A DNA stretch of 64,000 bases from Enterobacter cloacae complex sp. ECNIH7 (lineage in GTDB: Bacteria; Pseudomonadota; Gammaproteobacteria; Enterobacterales; Enterobacteriaceae). Below, one piece after another: positions 57,272 through 64,000 of the stretch. Where the stretch lies: positions 4,712,001-4,776,000 of the forward strand of contig NZ_CP017990.1 in NCBI RefSeq assembly GCF_002208095.1. Reading direction: 5' to 3'. The notes under the pieces are model-generated. The model was given only the letters and a program-made list of their open reading frames with translations, searched no databases and was not told the origin of the DNA. Made by a program: the position numbers and the translations under genes. Within the stretch, counting starts at the first letter, position 1. Every line of letters begins with the position of its first letter.

Positions 57272-57766
57272 TTACCCCTCGCTTTTAAGATGGAGGGTGA
57301 ACATCCACCGCCCCTGGCTGTCCTGCCGAAGCTCACCCGCCGTTCCGGGCGTAAAACCCGCTATTTGGCCCAGCGCATCGCGCAGAGCAGACAGGGCTGA
57401 CAGGGTTATGGCATACCCGCTCAGCGTCAGAGCAGGAGGCTGATAGCGAAGCTCTGTCAGCCAGACCTGTGAAGGAGTGGCGCGGGAAAGGGACTCCAGC
57501 ACCGGTTGCCATGCGCGTCGTTGAAGGGTCTGCGCTGGCTTCTGCGCCTGTGAGGCGAGTTTCTGCCGGGAGGCAAGCGCGTGCTGCACGGTCTGCGTTC
57601 CCGTCAGCTCCGTTTGCAGCGCGTGCAGCCTCATAAGAGGGTTTATCCGCAGGCAGAAAATGATCGCGAACATTAACAGCACGGTGCCGACACACATTCC
57701 GCCCCAGAAGTGCAGGCATCGCGCGCGTCTCTGCTGTCGCCAGGGCAGAAAGTTCATGATGCTCAT
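57272..57766 (-). CDS. hofN: DNA utilisation protein HofN
   Basis: A 164-residue PilN-like inner-membrane protein. It begins MSIMNFLPWRQQRRARCLHF: the NFLPWR motif is the PilN segment that binds PilM (HofM). A transmembrane helix follows at about 22-42, then a helical region and a periplasmic PilN fold (SQVWLTELRYQPPALTLSGY). It overlaps hofM by four bases (ATGA). Confidence 0.9.
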   Translation of the reverse strand: MSIMNFLPWRQQRRARCLHFWGGMCVGTVLLMFAIIFCLRINPLMRLHALQTELTGTQTVQHALASRQKLASQAQKPAQTLQRRAWQPVLESLSRATPSQVWLTELRYQPPALTLSGYAITLSALSALRDALGQIAGFTPGTAGELRQDSQGRWMFTLHLKSEG

Positions 57767-58539
57767 CCGGGCACCTCGCTCATGGCCAACGCCAGCGCAA
57801 CGGTATAATCAGCGCCGCAGTCCGGTAGCGGGGCATGGCAGCGTTCCAGGATTTCCCACGGATCACGTCGGGTATCAAACAGCGCGATGTCATCCGAACC
57901 AAGCCCCAGCAGCGCTGAAAGCTCAGACAGGTTTTCGGCTTCTGTGGTAATGCGGCGTCCCCACTGGTGGCGCATCGCCCACAGCCACTGCCGATCGTCC
58001 CGCCAGGCGACGCACGTCGCTGGCGCCACCGCGGGAAGAAGATTCGCCAGCGCGCTGGCATCCGGCGTAATGGCCACCAGCCGCAAACGCAGCGTTTTCG
58101 CCAGCGCCAGTAGGGTGTCGATCTCGTTGTTTTGCGCGGCGGTCACGTGAAAGGTATTGCTGAAGGTATCCTGCGCGTAATCGAAACAGAGCGTATCAGC
58201 AGACATCTCCAGTTCGCGCGCGAGCGCCGCACCAAGCCATGAGAGCTGCTCGCTGTCGCGCAGCGCAACGGTCGGGCGGGGGAGCGCCCGTTGCAGAGTG
58301 CGTGCTGCCGGGAAAGAGAGGAATACCCGATGGTAGTGCGGCAGCGTTTTGCGCCAGTCGCGTAACGCATCAACCAGCTGTTCTGGCTGACAAATTTTGC
58401 CGTCACGAATGATGCCCTCGTCCAGAGGAATCGCCCACCAGCGGCGCATGCACCAGCCCAACTTCTCCCGGGCCAGGGCGACGATCAGCACCCTATCCTG
58501 TTGAATATGAACGCCCGTTTGCCATATTTTGAAAGCCAT
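57763..58539 (-). CDS. hofM: DNA utilisation protein HofM
   Basis: Cytoplasmic PilM-like protein of the actin-ATPase fold, 258 residues (MAFKIWQTGVHIQQDRVLIV...). In E. coli hofMNOPQ are needed to catabolise extracellular DNA, as in the DNA-uptake part of competence systems. First gene of the operon, divergent from mrcA. Catalytic ATPase residues could not be assigned with confidence. Confidence 0.9.
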   Translation of the reverse strand: MAFKIWQTGVHIQQDRVLIVALAREKLGWCMRRWWAIPLDEGIIRDGKICQPEQLVDALRDWRKTLPHYHRVFLSFPAARTLQRALPRPTVALRDSEQLSWLGAALARELEMSADTLCFDYAQDTFSNTFHVTAAQNNEIDTLLALAKTLRLRLVAITPDASALANLLPAVAPATCVAWRDDRQWLWAMRHQWGRRITTEAENLSELSALLGLGSDDIALFDTRRDPWEILERCHAPLPDCGADYTVALALAMSEVPG

Positions 58540-58659
58540 GCTTCACGATCTCCTTATCGCCCGTCGGGTTGACGGCTATATCAATGAATCAGGCTTGCCT
58601 TTATACTACCGCGCGATTGTTTAGAAACTGCCCAAGTGAAACCAAATGGGAAATCTCCG

Positions 58660-61212
58660 GTGAAGTTCGTAAAGTATTTATTCATCCTTGCAGTCTGTTG
58701 CATTCTGCTGGGAGCAGGCTCGATTTACGGTTTGTACAAATATATTGAGCCACAGCTACCTGATGTCGCCACGCTTCGCGATGTGCGCCTCCAGATCCCG
58801 ATGCAAGTCTATAGCGCCGATGGCGAGCTGATGGCGCAGTATGGCGAGAAGCGTCGTATTCCGCTGACCTTAAACCAAATTCCACCCGTGATGGTGAAAG
58901 CCTTTATCGCCACGGAGGACAGCCGTTTTTACGAGCACCACGGTGTCGATCCGGTGGGGATTTTCCGTGCCGCGAGCATTGCGTTATTCTCTGGTCACGC
59001 CTCTCAGGGGGCGAGTACCATTACGCAGCAGCTGGCGCGTAACTTCTTCCTCAGCCCTGAAAAGACGCTGATACGTAAGATCAAAGAGGTGTTCCTCGCG
59101 ATCCGTATTGAGCAGCTGCTGAGCAAAGACGAAATCCTTGAGCTGTACCTCAACAAAATCTACCTGGGTTACCGAGCCTATGGCGTGGGGGCTGCCGCAC
59201 AGGTGTACTTCGGTAAGCCCGTTGAGCAACTCACCTTAAGCGAAATGGCAACCATTGCTGGTCTGCCGAAAGCGCCGTCCACGTTTAACCCGCTCTACTC
59301 GCTCGATCGCGCCACCGCGCGCCGTAACGTCGTCCTGTCACGCATGCTGAGCGAAGGCTACATCAGCCAGAGCGAGTACGACCAGGCGCGTAACGATGTG
59401 ATTGACGCAAACTACCACGCCCCTGAGATCGCTTTCGCGTCCCCTTACCTGACCGAAATGGTTCGTCAGGAGATGGTGAATCGCTATGGTGACAAGGCCT
59501 ACGAAGATGGCTATCGCGTGTACACCACCGTCACCCGTAAGGTCCAGCAGGCGGCTCAGGAAGCGGTGCGGAACAACGTGATGGACTACGATATGCGTCA
59601 CGGCTATCGCGGCCCGTCAAACGTGCTCTGGAAAGTGGGCGAAAGCGCGTGGGACAGTAAAAAAATCACCAGTACGCTGAAGGCGCTGCCAACCTATGGT
59701 CCGCTCCTTCCTGCCGTGGTGACGCAGGCCGATCCTCAGGAAGCCGTTGCGACGCTCGCGGACGGTACTTCCGTCTCGCTGCGTATGGACGGTATCCGCT
59801 GGGCGCGTCCTTACCGCTCGGATACCCTGCAGGGCGCAACGCCGCGTAAAGTGACCGATGCCGTGCAGACCGGGCAGCAAATCTGGGTGCGGAAGGTAGG
59901 CGAATCCTGGTGGCTGGCACAGGTGCCGGACGTCAACTCGGCCCTGGTCTCTATCAATCCACAGAACGGTGCCATCCTGGCCCTGGTCGGCGGGTTTGAT
60001 TTCAACCAGAGCAAATTTAACCGCGCCACCCAGGCGCTGCGTCAGGTCGGTTCCAATATCAAACCGTTCCTCTACACGGCAGCGATGGATAAAGGCTTGA
60101 CCCTCGCCAGCATCCTTAACGACGTGCCAATCTCCCGCTGGGATGCCGGTGCCGGTTCCGACTGGCAGCCGAACAACTCCCCTGCGGAGTATGCCGGCCC
60201 AATTCGTCTCCGTCAGGGCCTGGGACAGTCGAAAAACGTGGTGATGGTGCGCGCCATGCGCGCGATGGGCGTCGACTATGCCGCAGAGTATCTGCAGCGC
60301 TTCGGTTTCCCGGCGCAGAACATCGTTCGCACCGAGTCGCTGGCGTTAGGCTCCGCCTCGTTTACGCCGCTTCAGGTCGCACGCGGGTACTCGGTGATGG
60401 CCAACGGCGGCTTCCTGATTGATCCGTACTTCATCAGCAAGATTGAAAACGATCAGGGCGGCGTGCTGTTCGAAGCGAAGCCGAAGATTGCCTGCCCTGA
60501 CTGCGATATTCCGGTCATTTATGGCAATACGCCGAAATCCGACGTGCTTGAAAACAAGGACATGGAAGACCCTGCCGTGTCTCAGGAGCAGCAGAACGGC
60601 GTCGTGCCGCAGCCGCAGCTCGAGCAGGCTAACCAGTCTCTGGTGGCACAGACCGGCGCGCCGGAGTATGCCCCGCATGTGATCAACACGCCGCTGTCCT
60701 TCCTGATCAAAAGCGCGCTGAACACCAACATCTTCGGTGAACCGGGCTGGCAGGGCACAGGCTGGCGCGCAGGGCGTGATTTGCAGCGCCATGATATCGG
60801 CGGTAAAACGGGGACAACCAACAGCTCGAAAGACGCGTGGTTCTCCGGCTACGGCCCGGGCGTGGTGACATCGGTTTGGATCGGTTTCGACGATCACCGC
60901 CGTGACTTAGGTCGTACAACGGCCTCCGGCGCGATTAAGGATCAGATCTCCGGCTACGAAGGCGGTGCGAAGAGCGCGCAGCCGGCCTGGGACGCCTACA
61001 TGAAGTCCGTTCTTGAAGGCGTGCCGGAGCAGCCGTTAACGCCACCGCCAGGCGTGGTGACGGTTAATATCGACCGCAGCACCGGTCAGCTCGCCAACGG
61101 CGGTAATAGTCGCGAAGAGTATTTCATCGAGGGCACGCAGCCAACCACGCAGGCGGTGCACGAGGTGGGGACAGAGATTATTGATAACGGCGAGACGCAC
61201 GAGCTGTTCTGA
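58660..61212 (+). CDS. mrcA: Penicillin-binding protein 1A
   Basis: Bifunctional peptidoglycan synthase. The GTG giving MKFVKYLFILAVCCILLGAG (850 residues, the E. coli length) is chosen; an in-frame GTG at 58636 would add eight residues, but GGGA lies eight bases before 58660. Transmembrane anchor at 5-27; glycosyltransferase domain with E86 (ATEDSRFYEHHGVD); OB insert; transpeptidase domain with active serine S465 in SNIKPF, and K716-T-G (GGKTGTTNSS). Divergent from hofM. A strong terminator follows. Confidence 0.97.
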   Translation: MKFVKYLFILAVCCILLGAGSIYGLYKYIEPQLPDVATLRDVRLQIPMQVYSADGELMAQYGEKRRIPLTLNQIPPVMVKAFIATEDSRFYEHHGVDPVGIFRAASIALFSGHASQGASTITQQLARNFFLSPEKTLIRKIKEVFLAIRIEQLLSKDEILELYLNKIYLGYRAYGVGAAAQVYFGKPVEQLTLSEMATIAGLPKAPSTFNPLYSLDRATARRNVVLSRMLSEGYISQSEYDQARNDVIDANYHAPEIAFASPYLTEMVRQEMVNRYGDKAYEDGYRVYTTVTRKVQQAAQEAVRNNVMDYDMRHGYRGPSNVLWKVGESAWDSKKITSTLKALPTYGPLLPAVVTQADPQEAVATLADGTSVSLRMDGIRWARPYRSDTLQGATPRKVTDAVQTGQQIWVRKVGESWWLAQVPDVNSALVSINPQNGAILALVGGFDFNQSKFNRATQALRQVGSNIKPFLYTAAMDKGLTLASILNDVPISRWDAGAGSDWQPNNSPAEYAGPIRLRQGLGQSKNVVMVRAMRAMGVDYAAEYLQRFGFPAQNIVRTESLALGSASFTPLQVARGYSVMANGGFLIDPYFISKIENDQGGVLFEAKPKIACPDCDIPVIYGNTPKSDVLENKDMEDPAVSQEQQNGVVPQPQLEQANQSLVAQTGAPEYAPHVINTPLSFLIKSALNTNIFGEPGWQGTGWRAGRDLQRHDIGGKTGTTNSSKDAWFSGYGPGVVTSVWIGFDDHRRDLGRTTASGAIKDQISGYEGGAKSAQPAWDAYMKSVLEGVPEQPLTPPPGVVTVNIDRSTGQLANGGNSREEYFIEGTQPTTQAVHEVGTEIIDNGETHELF

Positions 61213-61221
61213 CAACAAAGC

Positions 61222-61256
61222 AAAACGGCAACCTCTGGTTGCCGTTTTTGTGTTTG
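61222..61256 (+). terminator. Terminator after mrcA
   Basis: AAAACGGCAACC (61222-61233) and GGTTGCCGTTTT (61237-61248) form a perfect 12 bp stem with loop TCT, followed by TGTGTTT. Confidence 0.88.
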
Positions 61257-61290
61257 CTCTCTCTCCCGTGGGAGAGGGTTGGGGTGAGGC
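61257..61290 (+). repeat. Dispersed palindromic repeat, copy 3
   Basis: CTCTCCC-GT-GGGAGAG hairpin followed by GGTTGGGGTGAGGC, matching copies 1 and 2. It starts immediately after the mrcA terminator, between the convergent mrcA and nudE genes. Confidence 0.75.
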
Positions 61291-61299
61291 ATCAGGCCA

Positions 61300-61860
61300 C
61301 TACAGTCGCCCCTGCCCCTTCAACCATTCCCGTACCAGGAACAGCGCGCTCACGTTGCGAGCCTCATTAAAGTCAGGGTCTTCCAGCAGATCCATCAGGT
61401 GCGCTAGCGGCCAGCGAACCTGCGGCAGCGGCTCCGGCTCATCCCCTTCCAGCGATTCAGGATAGAGGTCTTCAGCCACCACGATATTCATTTTGCTGGA
61501 AAAATAGGACGGCGCCATGCTCAGCTTTTTCAGGAATGAAAGCTCATTCGCACCAAAGCCCACCTCTTCTTTTAGCTCGCGGTTTGCCGCTTCAAAGACG
61601 GTTTCACCCGGGTCGATAAGCCCTTTCGAGAACCCAAGCTCGTAAGATTCCGTTCCCACAGCGTATTCGCGGATCAAAATCAGATGATCGTCGACAATGG
61701 GAACAATCATCACCGCTTCGCGCGAAGAGGGGCGCATACGTTCATAAACGCGACGCACACCGTTGCTGAACTCCAGGTCCACACTTTCGACATTAAACAG
61801 GCGCGATTTGGCGACAGTTTCTACATTCAGAATGGTGGGTTTTTGTAGTGGTTTGCTCAT
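61300..61860 (-). CDS. nudE: ADP compounds hydrolase NudE
   Basis: Nudix hydrolase acting on ADP-ribose, NADH and diadenosine triphosphate. The 186-residue protein has a complete Nudix box at about 80-102 (GLIDPGETVFEAANRELKEE followed by VGF). Convergent with mrcA, divergent from igaA, as in E. coli. Confidence 0.95.
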   Translation of the reverse strand: MSKPLQKPTILNVETVAKSRLFNVESVDLEFSNGVRRVYERMRPSSREAVMIVPIVDDHLILIREYAVGTESYELGFSKGLIDPGETVFEAANRELKEEVGFGANELSFLKKLSMAPSYFSSKMNIVVAEDLYPESLEGDEPEPLPQVRWPLAHLMDLLEDPDFNEARNVSALFLVREWLKGQGRL

Positions 61861-62184
61861 CTTGATGGGTCTTAGCAGTGAGAACTGGCGTTATTGTGCG
61901 ATATGCCGCACGGTTTCGGCAATGTCAATCGCTCTTTATTTACATTTATGCAACGTAACTGGGATCAATCCTCAATTCAAAACAAATGTCAAGAGGTTGA
62001 AATGTTTCCAGGAATTTGCTGATATCGCGCCATAACAGGCTTTGCTATCATCACCGGTCACTGGGATGCGCTTCAGAATGCTCAAGTTCGACTCCATACT
62101 TGCCGATAGCCAGCCACAGACTCTCATTCAATGTAAAGGTGCTACTGACTACACCTGTAAGAAGATAAGTAAGATGGGGAAAGC
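61861..62184 (+). other. nudE-igaA divergent intergenic region
   Basis: 324 bases without a gene. It must hold promoters for nudE and igaA, but no element good enough to name was found; TATCAT at about 62046 is a weak -10 candidate. AAGATGGGGAAAGC before 62185 is purine rich and probably contains the igaA ribosome binding site. Confidence 0.45.
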
Positions 62185-64000
62185 ATGAGCACCATTTTGA
62201 TTGTTCTCGCTGCTATGCTGGCCGGCGCGTTTGTTGCAGGATGGTTGTACAGGCGCCGCGTACAGCGCCGTTATCGTCTGCCCTTTTTAAATGCATTTGC
62301 GGGTGCGAGCACGCGTAAACTCACGCAGGACGAGCGCGATGCGGTTGAAAACTATCTCGAAATCCTGAACCGTACCCAGTTAACGCCTGGCCCAACGGGA
62401 GCCACTGCTGCGCCCGTCGCGCTAAAGCTTAATGCGCAAAGTGATACCGTGCTCTGCGTGACGCGCTCCATCACGCGCTATGGCATCACCACTGATGACC
62501 CCAACAAATGGCGTTATTACCTTGATTCCGTCGAAGTGCATCTGCCCCCGTCCTGGGAGCAGTACATTAATGACGAAAACAGCGTTGAGCTGATTCACAC
62601 CGATTCATTGCCTCTGGTTATCACGCTTAACGGCCATACGCTGAATGAATACCTTCAGGAAGCCCCGCGTTTTGCGCTGGAACGCGCAAGTTCAACGCAG
62701 GCGTCCATTCGTGGCGAAGAGACAGAGCAGATCGAACTGCTGAACATTCGCCAGGAAACGCATGAAGAGTACGCCCTGAGCCGCCCGGACGGCATCCGTG
62801 AAGCCATTCTGATCGTTGCTGCCTTCCTGCTCTTTTTTATCTGCCTGCTCACGCCGGATGTGTTTGTCCCCTGGCTGGCTGGCGGCGCGGTGCTGCTGCT
62901 GGCCGGCGGGCTTTGGGGTCTCTTTGCCCCCCCGGCCAAAACCTCGTTGCGCGAGATCCACTGCCTGCGTGGGACGCCAAAGCGCTGGGGCCTGTTCGGT
63001 GAAAACGATCAGGAACATCTCAACAATATTTCGCTCGGTATTATCGACCTGATCTACCCGCGCCACTGGCAGCCGTGGATCGCGCAGGACTTAGGGCAGA
63101 AAACCGATATTGATATCTACCTTGACCGCCACGTTGTGCGCCAGGGGCGTTTCTTATCCCTGCATGATGAAGTGAAAAATTTCCCGCTTCAGCACTGGCT
63201 ACGCAGTACGGTCATTGCCGGCGGCGCCGCGCTGGTCTTAGCCATGCTGCTGCTTTTCGTGCCGCTGGATATGCCCATTAAATTCACCCTGTCGTGGATC
63301 AAAGGGGCGCAAACCATTGAAGCGAGCAGCGTCAATAAACTGGATGAAGCCGGTGTACGCGTGGGGGACACGCTGCGCCTGAAGGGGACCGGGATGTGTA
63401 ATATTCACACGCCGGGGGCGTGGAACACGCGTCAGAACTCGCCGTTCATGCCGTTCGACTGTTCGCAAATTATCTGGAACGACGCGCCGCCGCTGCCGCT
63501 GCCGGAATCCGAAGTGGTGAACAAGGCCACGGCGCTCACCCAGACGGTTAACCGCCAGCTGCACCCGAAACCGGACGATGATTCGCGCGTCAGCCCCGCG
63601 CTGCGCTCGGCCATTCAGAAATCAGGCATGGTTCTGCTGGATGATTTTGGTGACATCGTCCTGAAAACGCAGGATTTATGCTCCTCTCAGGATGAGTGCA
63701 TACGCCTTAAAAACGCCCTGGTAAACCTGGGGAACAGCAAAGACTGGGACTCGCTGGTGAAACGCGCCGAAGCGGGACGACTGGATGGCGTTAATGTCCT
63801 GCTGCGTCCGGTGAGCGCTGAATCGCTGGATAACCTGGTCGCCACCTCGACGTCGCCGTTCATGATGCGCGAGACCACCCGCGCGGCTCAGGCGCTGAAC
63901 AGCCCGGCGCCGGGCGGCTTTGTGATAGCAAGCGATGAAGGCAGCGACCTGGTCGATCAGCCCTACCCGCAGGTCGCGCTTTATGACTACCCGGCTCAGG
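62185..64000 (+). CDS. igaA: Rcs phosphorelay attenuator IgaA (3' partial)
   Basis: Essential inner-membrane protein (YrfF/MucM) that restrains the RcsCDB stress phosphorelay. The frame is open from ATG 62185 to the end of the window, 605 codons of about 711. It begins MSTILIVLAAMLAGAFVAGW (first transmembrane helix), followed by a cytoplasmic domain. Further helices occur near residues 205-250 (LFFICLLTPDVFVPWLAGGA) and 340-360. A periplasmic domain with paired cysteines (GTGMCNIHT, PFDCSQIIW, LCSSQDECIRL) comes next. The last transmembrane segment lies outside the window. Confidence 0.95.
   Translation, partial: MSTILIVLAAMLAGAFVAGWLYRRRVQRRYRLPFLNAFAGASTRKLTQDERDAVENYLEILNRTQLTPGPTGATAAPVALKLNAQSDTVLCVTRSITRYGITTDDPNKWRYYLDSVEVHLPPSWEQYINDENSVELIHTDSLPLVITLNGHTLNEYLQEAPRFALERASSTQASIRGEETEQIELLNIRQETHEEYALSRPDGIREAILIVAAFLLFFICLLTPDVFVPWLAGGAVLLLAGGLWGLFAPPAKTSLREIHCLRGTPKRWGLFGENDQEHLNNISLGIIDLIYPRHWQPWIAQDLGQKTDIDIYLDRHVVRQGRFLSLHDEVKNFPLQHWLRSTVIAGGAALVLAMLLLFVPLDMPIKFTLSWIKGAQTIEASSVNKLDEAGVRVGDTLRLKGTGMCNIHTPGAWNTRQNSPFMPFDCSQIIWNDAPPLPLPESEVVNKATALTQTVNRQLHPKPDDDSRVSPALRSAIQKSGMVLLDDFGDIVLKTQDLCSSQDECIRLKNALVNLGNSKDWDSLVKRAEAGRLDGVNVLLRPVSAESLDNLVATSTSPFMMRETTRAAQALNSPAPGGFVIASDEGSDLVDQPYPQVALYDYPAQ

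Overview
This 64 kb window is conserved core chromosome of a member of the Enterobacteriaceae. Gene order and protein sequence match the Escherichia coli trkA to igaA (yrfF) segment almost gene for gene. ERIC and REP-type repeats, codA between tsgA and nirB, and the lack of the gsp/chiA cluster next to bfr suggest an Enterobacter-like genus, but the species cannot be fixed from sequence alone. No tRNA, rRNA, prophage, insertion sequence, CRISPR array or plasmid function was seen. trkA is cut by the left edge (its first four codons are missing) and igaA by the right edge.

Layout. 1-3 kb: trkA, mscL, arfA, zntR, yhdN. 3.1-16.9 kb: the alpha, spc and S10 ribosomal protein operons, all leftward, with their promoters, the S10-operon terminator and the S4- and L4-responsive leaders still recognisable. 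17-18.4 kb: a short prepilin peptidase convergent with bfr, then bfd. 18.5-25.8 kb: the str operon (rpsL, rpsG, fusA, tufA), preceded by yheO-tusDCB and by fkpA, which has a sigma-E type promoter. 26-34 kb: slyX, slyD, kefG-kefB-yheV, yheS, yheT-yheU-prkB. 34-40.7 kb: yhfA, crp, yhfK, argD, pabA, a fic gene and ppiA. 41-48.5 kb: tsgA, codA, nirBD, cysG, yhfL. 48.5-58.5 kb: the leftward hofMNOPQ-aroK-aroB-damX-dam-rpe-gph-trpS series. 58.6-64 kb: mrcA, nudE and igaA.

How the genes work together. The largest block makes the translation machinery: some 28 ribosomal proteins, the RNA polymerase alpha subunit, EF-G, EF-Tu and SecY, with feedback by S4, S8, L4 and S7 expected from the conserved layout. 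tusBCD supplies sulfur for tRNA thiolation, and trpS charges tRNA-Trp. nirBD reduces nitrite in the cytoplasm and needs the siroheme made by cysG; its promoter has an FNR box and a NarL/NarP 7-2-7 site at the E. coli spacing. crp encodes the global cAMP regulator, and a perfect CRP palindrome lies between ppiA and tsgA. kefGB, trkA and mscL act on potassium balance and osmotic stress. mrcA, damX, fkpA and igaA act on the envelope.

Most unusual points. (1) The fic locus is one open reading frame whose first ~28 residues match the antitoxin YhfG and whose remainder matches the Fic core, so the usual yhfG-fic pair appears fused with loss of the Fic N-terminus. (2) nirC is absent between nirD and cysG. 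(3) Three copies of a ~34 bp palindromic repeat sit at convergent gene ends (after prkB, between yhfL and trpS, after mrcA). (4) An ERIC element abuts the slyD stop codon. (5) The prepilin peptidase consists of the aspartyl protease half only. Apart from these the window is ordinary, well-conserved backbone.
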